Source: Streptococcus equinus
Lineage (GTDB): Bacteria > Bacillota > Bacilli > Lactobacillales > Streptococcaceae
NCBI RefSeq assembly: GCF_900104225.1
Contig: NZ_FNJK01000001.1
Location: 62,001 to 126,000, forward strand
Length of the DNA stretch: 64,000 nucleotides
Reading direction: 5' to 3'
Part shown: piece by piece, positions 9,102-20,695 of the stretch
Layout of the letters: every line of letters starts with the position of its first letter
How positions within the stretch are numbered: the first letter of the stretch is position 1
Program-made: the position numbers and the translations under genes
Notes under the pieces: model-generated
Told to the model about the DNA's origin: nothing
The model's database searches: none
The model's input: the letters and a program-made list of their open reading frames with translations, nothing else

Positions 9102-9166
9102 AAGGGGGAGTGAGACAGAAATCAGTTGTTTCGTAGAAACTTGATTTCGACGTCTCACCCCCTTTT
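9102..9166. terminator. Long hairpin after frr, terminator or dispersed repeat
   Basis: A nearly continuous stem: AAGGGGG + TGAGAC (9102-9116, AG bulge) pairs with GTCTCA + CCCCCTT (9152-9164). Inside, AAATCA pairs with TGATTT and GTTTC with GAAAC around a GTA loop. T residues follow on the plus strand. It is much longer than a normal terminator, and the GAGTGAGACAGAAATC arm resembles repeat-type terminators I recall from other lactic streptococci. Confidence 0.6.
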
Positions 9167-9182
9167 GTAAAGGAAAGAATAC

Positions 9183-10049
9183 ATGAATAATTTACTTGCC
9201 ACTGTTATCACAGGTCTTGTGATTGATGAAAATGCAAAGGCCTATTTTGTGCAAAAAGATGGCGTTACATTTATGTTGGACAAAGCTGAGGGTGAGCATA
9301 AAATTGGTGATATGGTAAAAGGTTTTGCCTACACTGATATGCACCAGAAAGCACGTTTAACTACAACTGAAGTTGCAACGACACGTACTAGTTATGGTTG
9401 GGGTGTTGTCACTGAAGTACGTCGTGATTTAGGGGTCTTTTTAGACACAGGTCTTGCGGATAAACAGTTTGTTGTATCTCTTGATGTGTTACCTGATATG
9501 AAAGAATTGTGGCCTAAAAAAGGCGACAAACTTTATGTCCATCTTGATGTCGATAAAAAAGATCGTATTTGGGCAATCCCAGCACAACCTGAGATTTTCC
9601 AAAAAATGGCTGGCCCAGCATACAATAACATGCAAAATGAAAAATTACGTGCAATCGTATATCGTTTGAAATTATCTGGAACGTTTGTTTATTTGCCAGA
9701 TAATAACATGCTTGGTTTTATTCACCCTAGTGAACGTTATGCAGAACCTCGTCTTGGTGAAGAGGTGACAGCACGTGTTATTGGCTTCCGTGAGGTTGAC
9801 CGTACGCTTAATTTGTCATTAAAACCACGTTCATTTGAAATGCTTGAAAATGATTCACAAATGATTTTGACTTATTTGCAATCAAATGGTGGCTTTATGA
9901 CACTAAACGATAAATCATCTCCAGCAGATATCAAAGCAACATTTGGTATTTCTAAAGGGCAATTTAAAAAAGCTCTTGGTGGTTTAATGAAAGCTCGCAA
10001 AGTGAAACAAGACCAATTCGGTACAGAATTAATCGAAAACGAGGATTAA
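9183..10049 (+). CDS. cvfB: CvfB-like S1-domain RNA-binding protein
   Basis: A 288-residue member of the CvfB family (conserved virulence factor B in S. aureus, YitL in B. subtilis), which has S1-like OB folds and a C-terminal winged helix and binds RNA. N-terminal OB-fold segments span about 1-140. An S1-type segment with GTFVYLPDNNMLGFIHPSE is near 163-181. The winged-helix C-terminus (about 225-288) includes ATFGISKGQFKKALGGLMK. The Shine-Dalgarno AAAGGAAAG precedes ATG 9183. The regulated mRNAs are unknown here. Confidence 0.88.
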   Translation: MNNLLATVITGLVIDENAKAYFVQKDGVTFMLDKAEGEHKIGDMVKGFAYTDMHQKARLTTTEVATTRTSYGWGVVTEVRRDLGVFLDTGLADKQFVVSLDVLPDMKELWPKKGDKLYVHLDVDKKDRIWAIPAQPEIFQKMAGPAYNNMQNEKLRAIVYRLKLSGTFVYLPDNNMLGFIHPSERYAEPRLGEEVTARVIGFREVDRTLNLSLKPRSFEMLENDSQMILTYLQSNGGFMTLNDKSSPADIKATFGISKGQFKKALGGLMKARKVKQDQFGTELIENED

Positions 10050-10054
10050 ATATA

Positions 10055-10098
10055 AAAAGATTACAGTGATGCCTTAAGCAAAGCTGTGGTCTTTTTTT
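10055..10098 (+). terminator. Terminator of cvfB
   Basis: GATTACAG pairs with CTGTGGTC (two G-U pairs) over an irregular 18-base loop, with a run of seven T after it. Confidence 0.65.
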
Positions 10099-10127
10099 AA
10101 GTTAAAATTGAAGTTTTTTTGATTTCC

Positions 10128-10216
10128 AGTCACGTGAAAAAAGTATTCACTGGATATAACTCGCTTTTTAGTTTTTGGGCTCGTGAAAAAAATATCCACT
10201 GGATATTTTTTTTGAT
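10128..10216 (+). repeat. Two imperfect tandem repeats upstream of the msrA promoter
   Basis: CGTGAAAAAAGTATTCACTGG (split here as CGTGAAAAAAG + TATTCACTGG) near 10132-10153 is repeated as CGTGAAAAAAA + TATCCACTGG near 10182-10203, each followed by ATAT. Each copy has internal symmetry: CCAGT/ACTGG and GTGAA/TTCAC in the first, AATATCC/GGATATT in the second. They end next to the msrA -10 region (GATATAAT, about 10214-10221). They could be operator sites, a stem-loop pair or decayed repeats. Confidence 0.5.
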
Positions 10217-10249
10217 ATAATAGACTCACTATATTTTGGAGGTCATAGA

Positions 10250-10759
10250 ATGGAACGTGCGATTTTTGCAGGTGGTTGTTTCTGGTGCATGGTGCAACCA
10301 TTTGAAGAACAAGATGGTATTTTATCAGTCCGTTCTGGTTATACTGGAGGACATGTCGAAAATCCTACTTATGAGCAGGTTAAGGCACATGAAACGGGTC
10401 ATACAGAAGCTGTTGAAATTATTTTTGATGAAAATAAAATCTCTTACGCTGATTTGGTTGAGATTTATTGGGCACAGACTGATCCAACAGATGCTTTTGG
10501 TCAATTTGAGGATCGTGGAGATAACTACCGTCCGGTTATTTTCTATAGTAACGAGTCTCAAAAAGAAATTGCTGAAGCATCTAAAGCTGCTTTGCAGGCT
10601 TCTGGACGTTTCAAAGAACCAATTGTAACAGCTATTGAACCAGTACAACCATTTTATTTGGCAGAAGATTATCACCAAGGATTCTACAAGAAAAATCCTG
10701 AACACTATGCCCAAAGCAGTGCTATCAGACATGCATTTTTAGAGGAGAATTGGCAATGA
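10250..10759 (+). CDS. msrA: Peptide methionine-S-sulfoxide reductase
   Basis: Reduces methionine-S-sulfoxide in proteins after oxidative damage. 169 residues with the MsrA active site GGCFWC (Cys10 is the catalytic cysteine) and the conserved [15 protein letters not shown] and GHTEAVEI segments. It is a stand-alone MsrA with no fused MsrB. GGAGG precedes the ATG, and the stop overlaps the next start (ATGA), so the yozE-like gene is translationally coupled. Repeats just upstream of the promoter may be regulatory. Confidence 0.96.
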   Translation: MERAIFAGGCFWCMVQPFEEQDGILSVRSGYTGGHVENPTYEQVKAHETGHTEAVEIIFDENKISYADLVEIYWAQTDPTDAFGQFEDRGDNYRPVIFYSNESQKEIAEASKAALQASGRFKEPIVTAIEPVQPFYLAEDYHQGFYKKNPEHYAQSSAIRHAFLEENWQ

Positions 10760-10971
10760 GAAAGTCATTTTACACTTGGTTAATGACACAGCGTAATCCC
10801 AAAAGTCATGAACCGGTCGCTATTTTAGCTGATCTTGTTTTTGAAGATACTACTTTTCCAAAGCACACAGATGATTTTGAAACGATTAGTCGTTATCTTG
10901 AAGATGAGGCTGTTTTTGCTTTCAACCTGAGTGAATTCGATAAGATTTGGGAAGATTACCTAGCGCATTAA
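10756..10971 (+). CDS. YozE family protein (UPF0346)
   Basis: A 71-residue protein of the YozE/SAM-like helical family, found in Firmicutes with no established role. Typical features are the N-terminal [16 protein letters not shown] and the acidic C-terminus. I start it at ATG 10756, which overlaps the msrA stop by 4 bases (ATGA), rather than at the TTG two codons earlier. It is translationally coupled to msrA. Confidence 0.9.
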   Translation: MRKSFYTWLMTQRNPKSHEPVAILADLVFEDTTFPKHTDDFETISRYLEDEAVFAFNLSEFDKIWEDYLAH

Positions 10972-10990
10972 GTTAGTTTTAAATAAAATG

Positions 10991-11016
10991 AAATCACGGT
11001 AAGCCGTGATTTTTTG
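10991..11016 (+). terminator. Terminator of msrA-yozE
   Basis: ATCACGG/CCGTGAT stem with TAAG loop and a T-run. Confidence 0.85.
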
Positions 11017-11069
11017 TTTTAAATAAGCTATAATAGGCTTATCAAACACAAAAGAAAGAGGGACTCTAT

Positions 11070-12137
11070 TTGCAAGAGCATTCTGTTGAAATTACTTTAA
11101 ATCATCCTGATGATGTGCTAGCGCTGTTTGGTTCAAATGAGCGCCATTTGAAATTGATTGAAGACAATCTTGGGGTTATTATTCATGCCCGCACAGAGCG
11201 TGTGCAGATTTTAGGAGATGATAAAGAAAGTGTCGAGTTAGCACGTGTGACCATCCAAGCTTTATTAGTATTGGTTTCTCGTGGAATGTTAGTGAATACT
11301 TCTGATGTGGTAACGGCTCTTTCTATGGCACAAAATGGCTCTATTGACAAATTTGTTGCCCTTTATGAAGAAGAAATTATCAAGGATAATTCTGGAAAAC
11401 CTATTCGTGTTAAAACACTTGGACAAAAGGTTTATGCTGAGAGTGTTAAGTCTCATGACGTTGTCTTTGGGATTGGTCCTGCAGGTACAGGGAAAACTTT
11501 CTTAGCAGTTACGCTAGCCGTGACCGCTTTAAAACGCGGTCAGGTCAAACGTATCATTTTAACACGTCCAGCGGTTGAAGCTGGTGAAAGTCTTGGATTT
11601 TTACCAGGTGATTTAAAAGAAAAAGTTGATCCATACCTTCGTCCAGTTTATGATGCCCTTTATCAAATTTTAGGAAAAGAGCAAACCACACGATTAATGG
11701 AGCGTGATATTATCGAAATTGCACCGTTGGCTTATATGCGTGGTCGAACATTGGATGATGCCTTTGTGATTCTTGATGAAGCACAGAATACAACGATTAT
11801 GCAGATGAAGATGTTTTTGACTCGTCTTGGCTTTAACTCAAAAATGATTATCAATGGTGACACAAGTCAGATTGATTTGCCTAAGAAGGTTAAATCAGGT
11901 CTCATTGATGCGACTGAAAAATTAAAACACATTAAGCAAATTGATTTTGTGCATTTTTCAGCTAGCGATGTGGTTCGACACCCTGTGGTTGCTGAAATTA
12001 TCAATGCCTATGAGAAAGATGCAGAGAGAAAACAAGTTCATCAAGTTAATGAAAAAATCGCTGAACCAGCTACAGAATCAGGCTTTGCTAGCTATGAGAC
12101 AATTGGTCAACCAGCTAGCGATAAAAGCGAGAAATAA
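11070..12137 (+). CDS. phoH: PhoH-like ATPase
   Basis: A 355-residue PhoH family P-loop ATPase, often linked to RNA metabolism or phosphate stress. An N-terminal KH-like region (about 1-100) precedes the ATPase core with Walker A GPAGTGKT and Walker B FVILDEAQN. The start codon is TTG at 11070. It follows an AAAGAGGG Shine-Dalgarno and gives the N-terminus expected for streptococcal homologues (MQEHSVEITLNHPDDVL). A TATAAT lies upstream near 11027-11032, and a terminator follows the gene. Confidence 0.93.
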   Translation: MQEHSVEITLNHPDDVLALFGSNERHLKLIEDNLGVIIHARTERVQILGDDKESVELARVTIQALLVLVSRGMLVNTSDVVTALSMAQNGSIDKFVALYEEEIIKDNSGKPIRVKTLGQKVYAESVKSHDVVFGIGPAGTGKTFLAVTLAVTALKRGQVKRIILTRPAVEAGESLGFLPGDLKEKVDPYLRPVYDALYQILGKEQTTRLMERDIIEIAPLAYMRGRTLDDAFVILDEAQNTTIMQMKMFLTRLGFNSKMIINGDTSQIDLPKKVKSGLIDATEKLKHIKQIDFVHFSASDVVRHPVVAEIINAYEKDAERKQVHQVNEKIAEPATESGFASYETIGQPASDKSEK

Positions 12138-12146
12138 TTGCTTGTA

Positions 12147-12173
12147 AGTCACACTTTGGGTGTGACTTTTTTT
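12147..12173 (+). terminator. Terminator of phoH
   Basis: AGTCACAC/GTGTGACT stem with a 5-base loop and a run of seven T. Confidence 0.88.
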
Positions 12174-12346
12174 GTTATAGACGAATAAAACTTATTTATT
12201 TTTTTATAATAACCTTTTCATTGCTAAAAGCACTAGAAAATTTTTAGATTTAGGGTAAAATAGATATGATAGAGTATAGTTAGAAGTTTCAAAGTATTTT
12301 TCAGAAAATGTAAATTTTGTTTGAAATAGTTAATAGGAGGAGATTT

Positions 12347-12571
12347 ATGTGTGATCGTGATTCGCTAAAAAAATTGACTGAAATGAGTAACATGTTGACT
12401 AGTCAAGCTGAAAGACTTGAAGGAGAATTAAAAGCGTTAGACTCAGATATTGAATCTGATGTTTTAAAAAATCTTGGAAATCAAGCTCGACATTTAGCGA
12501 GTGATTTTCATGACTTGATTATTCATATCGATGAAGAAATGGTTGAATCAGAAGATAAGCAAGAAAAATAA
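12347..12571 (+). CDS. Small helical hypothetical protein
   Basis: A 74-residue acidic protein with heptad-like spacing (KLTEMSNMLTSQAERLEGEL), probably forming a coiled coil. The start at ATG 12347 is chosen because GGAGGAG lies just before it; an earlier TTG at 12317 has no such site. It is a single gene with its own terminator. I do not recognise the family. The 209 bases before it contain -10-like AT stretches (for example TATGAT near 12265) and nothing else I can name. Confidence 0.75.
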   Translation: MCDRDSLKKLTEMSNMLTSQAERLEGELKALDSDIESDVLKNLGNQARHLASDFHDLIIHIDEEMVESEDKQEK

Positions 12572-12597
12572 GCCGACCTTTTAAGGTCGCTTTTTTA
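12572..12597 (+). terminator. Terminator of the small helical gene
   Basis: CGACC/GGTCG stem followed by a T-run directly after the stop codon. Confidence 0.75.
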
Positions 12598-12616
12598 TAG
12601 GGAGTCAGGTGAAAAA

Positions 12617-13162
12617 GTGTTAGAAGAACGATTAAGAGCACATAATAGACTTGAAACAGAGCGTTTGTTACTGCGTCCAGTCACAATGGCTGATGCTAAA
12701 GCAATGTTTGATTATACGTCTGATGAAGAAAATACAAAATGGGATTTTCCTGCTAACCAGACTATTGAAGAAACTCAAAAAGTGATTAAGGAGGTTTATC
12801 TAAAAACCCCCTTGGGGCGTTATGGAATTGAGTTAAAGGAAACTTCTGAGTTTATTGGCACAATTGATCTTATGAATTGGTCAGATGGAAAACAAGCAGA
12901 AATTGGCTACATTATTAATAAAAAGTTTTGGGGACGTGGCTTTGCAACTGAAGCGAGTGCTGAGATTTTAAAACTTTGTTTTGATATTTTAGGTTTTGAA
13001 GAAATTCATGCTTTTTGTGCTGTCCAAAATCCTGCTTCAGCACGCGTGTTGGAAAAAATTGGAATGACAGAAGTGGAACGGATTCCTAATGATAAACAAT
13101 TTAATGGTCAATGGGTAAGTAGTCAGCATTTTAAAATGACAAAGGTAAACTATTTAAAATAA
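12617..13162 (+). CDS. GNAT family N-acetyltransferase (RimJ/RimL type)
   Basis: A 181-residue acetyltransferase of the RimJ/RimL subfamily, which modifies protein N-termini or small amines with acetyl-CoA. The family N-terminus ETERLLLRPVTMADAKAMFD is present. The acetyl-CoA loop is IINKKFWGRGFATEAS, and the C-terminal NPASARVLEKIGM is the usual core signature. The GTG start at 12617 follows AGGTGA closely. The substrate cannot be told from sequence. Confidence 0.88.
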   Translation: MLEERLRAHNRLETERLLLRPVTMADAKAMFDYTSDEENTKWDFPANQTIEETQKVIKEVYLKTPLGRYGIELKETSEFIGTIDLMNWSDGKQAEIGYIINKKFWGRGFATEASAEILKLCFDILGFEEIHAFCAVQNPASARVLEKIGMTEVERIPNDKQFNGQWVSSQHFKMTKVNYLK

Positions 13163-13219
13163 AAGGTTTCATAGCATTTTTGTCATTTTTTGATTAAATT
13201 GTCAAAAATTTGCCATTTT

Positions 13220-15684
<2,465 letters not shown>

Positions 15685-15730
15685 TCATTTATTAACTAAC
15701 TTTTTACACATTCTGACTCCTTTTCCCAGA

Positions 15731-15762
15731 AAGAAGTAGCTGTCCCTGGCTACTTCTTTTTT
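15731..15762 (+). terminator. Terminator of the amylase gene
   Basis: GAAGTAGC/GCTACTTC stem with an 8-base loop and a T-run. Confidence 0.85.
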
Positions 15763-15868
15763 ACTTCAAAACGGATTGACCAGAAACTTTCTTAGTGCCT
15801 AAAATGGCGCTGTTATCGTTAATATGGTATAATGTCAATGGTATAATTAGAGTTGAAAGAAGATTAAT

Positions 15869-16366
15869 ATGTACGTTGAAATGATAGATGAAACTGGTCA
15901 AGTTTCAGAAGAAATTAAAAATCAGACTTTGGATTTGTTGCAATTTGCAGCTGAAAAGACTGGCAAAGAAAATAAAGAAATGGCTGTAACTTTTGTGACA
16001 AACGAACGTAGTCATGAATTGAATTTAGAATATCGTGATACTGACCGTCCAACAGATGTTATCAGTTTGGAGTATAAACCTGAATCAGATTTGACATTCT
16101 CAGAAGAAGATTTAGCTGAAAATCCAGAACTTGCAGAAATGTTAGATGAATTTGATGCCTACATTGGTGAGCTCTTTATTTCTGTTGATAAAGCGCGTGA
16201 ACAAGCCGAAGAATATGGTCATTCTTTTGAACGCGAAATGGGATTTTTAGCAGTACACGGATTCCTCCACATTAATGGTTATGACCATTATACCCCTGAA
16301 GAAGAAAAAGAAATGTTTACTCTACAAGAAGAGATTTTGACTGCCTATGGACTTAAGAGACAATAA
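15869..16366 (+). CDS. ybeY: Endoribonuclease YbeY (rRNA maturation and quality control)
   Basis: Zinc-dependent single-strand endoribonuclease acting in 16S rRNA 3' maturation and ribosome quality control. 165 residues with the metal-binding signature [11 protein letters not shown] (the HXXXHXXXXXH triad) near 130-140 and the conserved DRPTDVISL. It opens a run with dgkA and era, the standard streptococcal order. Its 3' end overlaps dgkA by 20 bases. AT-rich -10-like elements (TATAAT) lie upstream near 15826 and 15841. Confidence 0.96.
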   Translation: MYVEMIDETGQVSEEIKNQTLDLLQFAAEKTGKENKEMAVTFVTNERSHELNLEYRDTDRPTDVISLEYKPESDLTFSEEDLAENPELAEMLDEFDAYIGELFISVDKAREQAEEYGHSFEREMGFLAVHGFLHINGYDHYTPEEEKEMFTLQEEILTAYGLKRQ

Positions 16367-16757
16367 TTCACCTAAAAAGTGGAAAAATCGCACCTTGGTT
16401 TCTAGCATGGAATTTGCCATTACTGGAATTATTACAGCATTCAAGGAAGAAAGAAATATGCGTAAGCACATGGTTTCAGCTATTTTAGCAACTGCAGCAG
16501 GTGCTGTCTTTCGTATATCAGCGATGGAATGGCTATTCTTATTTTTAGCCATCTTTTTGGTCATTACTTTGGAAATGATTAATTCAGCTATTGAAAATGT
16601 AGTTGACCTTGCTAGTGATTATCACTTTTCAATGCTAGCTAAGAATGCTAAAGATATGGCAGCAGGTGCCGTTTTGGTCGTTTCTGCCTATGCCATTGTG
16701 ACAGGATTAATTATTTTTGTACCTAAGATTATTGCTATGATTTTAGGAAGTCGATAA
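16347..16757 (+). CDS. dgkA: Diacylglycerol/undecaprenol kinase
   Basis: Integral membrane lipid kinase; the streptococcal enzyme phosphorylates undecaprenol to feed the carrier-lipid pool for wall synthesis. 136 residues with three membrane segments and the family signature [16 protein letters not shown] with its conserved Glu and Asn. The ATG at 16347 lies inside ybeY in a different frame, so the 20-base overlap suggests translational coupling. Confidence 0.94.
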   Translation: MDLRDNNSPKKWKNRTLVSSMEFAITGIITAFKEERNMRKHMVSAILATAAGAVFRISAMEWLFLFLAIFLVITLEMINSAIENVVDLASDYHFSMLAKNAKDMAAGAVLVVSAYAIVTGLIIFVPKIIAMILGSR

Positions 16758-16779
16758 CACTATATTTACAGAGAAATTG

Positions 16780-16817
16780 AAAGGAGTAGGGACGTTTAAC
16801 GTCCTTTATATCTTATG
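16780..16817 (+). promoter_or_regulatory. Shine-Dalgarno bridged to the era start by a hairpin
   Basis: AAAGGAG is at 16780-16786 but the ATG is at 16815. A stem of GGACGT (16790-16795) with ACGTCC (16799-16804), loop TTA, extends by a G-U and an A-T pair to 16788-16806. Removing the hairpin leaves 9 bases between Shine-Dalgarno and ATG, which is normal spacing. No closer Shine-Dalgarno is visible. Confidence 0.6.
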
Positions 16818-17711
16818 TTTAAATCAGGTTTTGTAGCGATTTTAGGTCGCCCAAACGTTGGAAAATCAACATTCTTGAACCACGTGATGGGGCAAAAAAT
16901 TGCTATCATGAGCGACAAAGCTCAAACAACTCGTAACAAAATCATGGGTATCTATACAACAGATACCGAACAAATCGTCTTTATCGACACACCAGGAATT
17001 CACAAACCAAAAACAGCACTTGGTGATTTCATGGTTGAGTCAGCATACAGCACACTTCGTGAAGTTGAGACAGTTCTTTTTATGGTCCCAGCTGACGAAA
17101 AACGTGGTAAAGGTGATGACATGATCATCGAACGTTTGAAAGCTGCTAAAATTCCAGTTATTTTGGTTATCAATAAAATTGATAAAGTTCATCCAGACCA
17201 ACTTTTGGAACAAATTGATGATTTCCGTAGCCAAATGGATTTCAAAGAAATTGTACCAATTTCAGCTCTTCAAGGAAATAACGTTGAAACCTTGCTTAAT
17301 ATCTTAAAAGATAACCTGGAAGAAGGTTTCCAATATTTCCCAGAAGATCAAATTACTGACCACCCAGAACGTTTCTTGGTGTCAGAAATGATTCGCGAAA
17401 AAATCCTAAAATTAACTGAACAAGAAGTGCCTCACTCTGTTGCAGTTATAGTTGATTCAATGAAACGTGACCCAGAAACAGATAAAGTTCACATTCGTGC
17501 CACAATCATGGTTGAGCGTGATAGTCAAAAAGGAATTATCATTGGTAAAAAAGGTGCTATGCTTAAGAAAATTGGTAAAATGGCACGCCGTGATATTGAA
17601 ATCATGCTTGGTGATAAAGTTTATCTTGAAACATGGGTTAAAGTTAAGAAAAACTGGCGTGATAAAAAACTTGATCTCGCTGACTTTGGTTACAACGAGA
17701 AAGAGTATTAG
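16815..17711 (+). CDS. era: GTPase Era
   Basis: Essential GTPase that binds 16S rRNA near its 3' end and couples 30S assembly to growth. 298 residues. The G domain has G1 [10 protein letters not shown]3 DTPG and G4 NKID; the C-terminal KH domain (about 200-298) includes [15 protein letters not shown]. The gene lies after dgkA and is followed by a terminator. The start at [17 protein letters not shown] is the family norm, although the ribosome binding site is distant and separated by a hairpin. Confidence 0.97.
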   Translation: MFKSGFVAILGRPNVGKSTFLNHVMGQKIAIMSDKAQTTRNKIMGIYTTDTEQIVFIDTPGIHKPKTALGDFMVESAYSTLREVETVLFMVPADEKRGKGDDMIIERLKAAKIPVILVINKIDKVHPDQLLEQIDDFRSQMDFKEIVPISALQGNNVETLLNILKDNLEEGFQYFPEDQITDHPERFLVSEMIREKILKLTEQEVPHSVAVIVDSMKRDPETDKVHIRATIMVERDSQKGIIIGKKGAMLKKIGKMARRDIEIMLGDKVYLETWVKVKKNWRDKKLDLADFGYNEKEY

Positions 17712-17728
17712 TATTTTGAAATGATTAA

Positions 17729-17760
17729 AAGGAGATGGCTAGATGCCTTCTCCTATTTTT
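17729..17760 (+). terminator. Terminator of era
   Basis: AGGAG/CTCCT stem over a 14-base loop with a run of T. Confidence 0.65.
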
Positions 17761-17947
17761 TAAAAAGGAAAAGCTGTTGGTGGTTGAACTGAGCCTGCCA
17801 ACGACTAAAAAAGAAAGGAGAGGGACTAGTTCGTGTTACTTTGAACACGGACGAAAGGCTGTGTAATAGATAGTTCATTTCAGAAATCAGGATTTCTGAT
17901 GACCTTCTAATTTTACTTTGCCTTTTAACGTCCTTTGTATCAGAAAG
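17761..17947 (+). promoter_or_regulatory. Foldable leader of mutM
   Basis: This 187-base gap holds GTTGG/CCAAC (about 17776-17802), an AAAGGAG Shine-Dalgarno (17814-17820), and CGTGTT/AACACG (17832-17849). A larger stem pairs GGACG + AAAGG (17849-17858) with CCTTTT + CGTCC (17921-17933, small bulges), and a CAGAAAT/ATTTCTG hairpin (17881-17897) lies inside it. The ATG follows 14 bases after the large stem. The good Shine-Dalgarno is thus again upstream of a fold. TTTAACGTCCTTT + RTATC here (17924-17941) also occurs before era (16795-16812). Confidence 0.4.
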
Positions 17948-18769
17948 ATGCCGGAATTGCCTGAGGTTGAGACTGTTAGACGTGGTCTTGAAAAATTAAT
18001 TGTTGGTCGGAAAATTGTTTCAGTTGACGTTCGTGTGCCTAAGATGATTAAAACGGATTTGTCTGCATTTGAGATAGAAATTTTGGGTCAGACTTTTCAG
18101 TCTATCGGAAGACGTGGAAAATATCTGTTGCTGAATTTAGATGAGCAGGTGATTATTTCTCATTTGAGAATGGAAGGAAAGTATTTGCTTTTTAAGGATG
18201 AGGTACCTGAAAATAAACACTTCCATACATTTTTTGAACTTGATGATGGTTCGACCTTAGTTTATCAAGATGTTCGCAAATTTGGAACAATGGAATTGAT
18301 GGGTAAGAGTCAAGTCGATGATTATTTTCGTCAGAGAAAGTTAGGACCTGAACCGACAGAAGAGGATTTTGATTTAATAGCATTTGCTAAGAAATTATCA
18401 ACTTCTAAAAAGTTGATAAAAGCTTACCTTTTGGATCAGACTTTGGTTGCTGGATTGGGAAATATTTACGTGGATGAGGTTCTTTGGGCAGCAAAGGTTC
18501 ATCCAGAACGTCAGGCTAATAGACTTCGAGAAGATGAAGTAAAAAGACTACATGATGAAACCATTCGAATCTTACAACTCGGAATTGAAAAGGGTGGCTC
18601 AACGATTCGAACTTACCAAAATGCGTTAGGTGAAAATGGAAGCATGCAAGAGTATTTGCAAGTGTATGGAAAAACTGGGGAACCTTGCCCACGTTGTGCT
18701 ACACCTATTGAAAAAATTAAAGTAGGAGGTCGCGGGACACATCTATGTCCTGCTTGTCAAAAACGATGA
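17948..18769 (+). CDS. mutM: Formamidopyrimidine-DNA glycosylase
   Basis: Base-excision repair enzyme that removes 8-oxoguanine and formamidopyrimidines and nicks the strand. I start it at ATG 17948 because the family requires the mature N-terminus [13 protein letters not shown], with Pro as the catalytic nucleophile and Glu next to it; an upstream in-frame ATG (17918) would bury it. 273 residues, with a C-terminal zinc finger ([13 protein letters not shown] ... CPAC). It overlaps coaE by 4 bases (ATGA). Confidence 0.96.
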   Translation: MPELPEVETVRRGLEKLIVGRKIVSVDVRVPKMIKTDLSAFEIEILGQTFQSIGRRGKYLLLNLDEQVIISHLRMEGKYLLFKDEVPENKHFHTFFELDDGSTLVYQDVRKFGTMELMGKSQVDDYFRQRKLGPEPTEEDFDLIAFAKKLSTSKKLIKAYLLDQTLVAGLGNIYVDEVLWAAKVHPERQANRLREDEVKRLHDETIRILQLGIEKGGSTIRTYQNALGENGSMQEYLQVYGKTGEPCPRCATPIEKIKVGGRGTHLCPACQKR

Positions 18770-19353
18770 CGAAAATTATTGGAATAACAGGGGGCATTGC
18801 TTCTGGGAAGTCTACCGTTGTTGCTGAAGTTAGAAAACATGGTTATCAGGTCATTGATGCCGATCAAGTGGTTCATGAACTTCAGGCTAAGGGAGGAAAA
18901 CTCTATCAAGCACTCTGTGACTGGCTTGGTAGTGACATTTTACAGGAAAATGGTGAACTCGATCGAAATAAATTAGGGCAGTTGATTTTTTCGAGTCAGG
19001 AGATGTTAACCAAATCTGCTAAGCTTCAAAATGGTATTATCCGAGATGAGCTGGCTCATCGTCGAGATGAGTTGGCTAAGACACAGGATGTTTTTTTCAT
19101 GGATATTCCACTTCTCATTGAGCATGATTATATGGATTGGTTTGATGATATTTGGCTTGTTCATTTGGATGAACAAACGCAATTAGAACGTTTGGTGATG
19201 CGAAATCATTTTTCAAGAGAAGAGGCTCAAAAACGAATTGCTAGTCAAATGTCAACAGAAGCCAAAAAGCCTTATGCTGACAAATTGCTTGATAATAGCG
19301 GAGATATTGATTCCTTGAAAGACCAAATCGATGCTTTTTTAGCAGAATTATAA
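18766..19353 (+). CDS. coaE: Dephospho-CoA kinase
   Basis: Last step of coenzyme A synthesis, phosphorylating the 3'-hydroxyl of dephospho-CoA. 195 residues from ATG 18766, giving [17 protein letters not shown] with the P-loop GGIASGKS. The lid/CoA region [14 protein letters not shown] and the DIPLLIEH segment are typical. The start overlaps the mutM stop as ATGA, so the two are translationally coupled; mutM-coaE is a conserved streptococcal pair. Confidence 0.95.
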   Translation: MTKIIGITGGIASGKSTVVAEVRKHGYQVIDADQVVHELQAKGGKLYQALCDWLGSDILQENGELDRNKLGQLIFSSQEMLTKSAKLQNGIIRDELAHRRDELAKTQDVFFMDIPLLIEHDYMDWFDDIWLVHLDEQTQLERLVMRNHFSREEAQKRIASQMSTEAKKPYADKLLDNSGDIDSLKDQIDAFLAEL

Positions 19354-19489
19354 TCTTATTTTTAGGATAAAATTTCTGAATAAAATGATTGTTTAATAAG
19401 AAAACGTTTTGCGAATCAGGATTCTCGCAATTGAATTAGAATGTGTTATAATAGCAATTGACGTTTTTTTGAAAAGAAGGTGAACAATC

Positions 19490-20695
19490 ATAGGTTACGA
19501 AGTTAATTGGAAACAAAATTTACGAATAGCTTGGCTTGGTAACTTTTTTACTGGGGCAAGCTTTTCGCTTGTCATGCCATTTATGGCTTTATATGTGGAA
19601 GAACTTGGCGCTCCTAAAAACAAAGTTGAGTGGTATGCAGGTTTAGCAGTATCCTTATCTGCACTCGCTTCTGCTTTGATTGCCCCAGTTTGGGGGCGTT
19701 TAGCAGACCGCTATGGACGAAAACCGATGATGGTAAGGGCTAGTCTAGTAATGACCTTCACCATGGGTGGTCTGGCTTTTGTTCCAAATGTTTTTTGGTT
19801 ATTGGCGTTGAGACTTTTAAATGGTCTTTTTTCAGGTTATATTCCTAATTCGACAGCTTTGATTGCTAGTCAGGCTCCTAAAAATCGTTCTGGTTATGCG
19901 CTTGGAACCTTAGCGACTGGTATGATTGGTGGTAGTTTGATTGGACCATTGTTAGGTGGTATGCTTGCAGAACTTTTAGGAATTCGACAAGTTTTTCTTT
20001 TAGTCGGGTTCATTCTGCTGATTTGTAATTTACTAACAGTCTTCTTTATTAAAGAAGATTTTAAACCTGTAACCAAATCAAATGCTATGTCAACCCGTGA
20101 AGTCTTTTCTTCAATTAAGGACAAACAAATTCTTATTGGCCTTTTTGTGACAAGTATGATTATCCAAATCTCTGCACAATCAATTTCCCCAATCCTGACG
20201 TTGTATATTCGTAATCTCGGACAAACTGAGAATTTGATGTTTGTGTCAGGTTTGATTGTGTCTGCTCTTGGATTTTCGAGCATGTTATCGAGCTCGACTC
20301 TTGGTAAAATTGGTGATAAAATAGGTAATCATAGACTACTTTTGATAGCTCTATTTTATAGCTTCTGTATGTATGTTTTATGTGCCTTGTCTCAAAATTC
20401 ACTTGAATTAGGAATTGTTCGTTTCTTGTACGGTTTTGGTACAGGTGCCTTGATGCCAAGTGTTAATTCGCTGTTGACTAAAATCACACCAAGAGAAGGT
20501 ATTTCACGTATTTTCAGCTATAATCAAATGTTTATGAATATTGGACAAGTCTTGGGGCCGTTTGTCGGTTCAGCAGTAGCAACAGGAATGGGATACCGTT
20601 CGGTCTTCTACGTGACAAGTCTTATTGTCTTTGTAAACTTCGCATGGAGCTTTATCAATTTTAGAAAATATTTGAAAGTTAAGGAAATCGTGTGA
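19490..20695 (+). CDS. pmrA: Major facilitator superfamily drug efflux transporter (PmrA-like), non-canonical start
   Basis: Twelve-segment MFS antiporter similar to pneumococcal PmrA, a multidrug efflux pump. The MFS motif A is [14 protein letters not shown]. The reading frame with the conserved N-terminus ([18 protein letters not shown]) is open only back to a TGA at 19481. It contains no ATG, GTG or TTG before 19574, where the first membrane segment has already been entered. A good AAGAAGG Shine-Dalgarno (19474-19480) is 9 bases from ATA at 19490 and 6 bases from ATC at 19487. I give 19490 as the likely start; a sequence error or a truncated protein from 19574 are the alternatives. The end overlaps rpmG. 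Confidence 0.75.
   Translation: MGYEVNWKQNLRIAWLGNFFTGASFSLVMPFMALYVEELGAPKNKVEWYAGLAVSLSALASALIAPVWGRLADRYGRKPMMVRASLVMTFTMGGLAFVPNVFWLLALRLLNGLFSGYIPNSTALIASQAPKNRSGYALGTLATGMIGGSLIGPLLGGMLAELLGIRQVFLLVGFILLICNLLTVFFIKEDFKPVTKSNAMSTREVFSSIKDKQILIGLFVTSMIIQISAQSISPILTLYIRNLGQTENLMFVSGLIVSALGFSSMLSSSTLGKIGDKIGNHRLLLIALFYSFCMYVLCALSQNSLELGIVRFLYGFGTGALMPSVNSLLTKITPREGISRIFSYNQMFMNIGQVLGPFVGSAVATGMGYRSVFYVTSLIVFVNFAWSFINFRKYLKVKEIV

Noticed and set aside
17918..17947. Upstream in-frame start for mutM
   Set aside because: It would put ten residues before the catalytic Pro, which must be at the mature N-terminus.
19480..19506. GTG at 19480 as start of the PmrA-like gene
   Set aside because: It is in another frame and hits a stop at 19504-19506.
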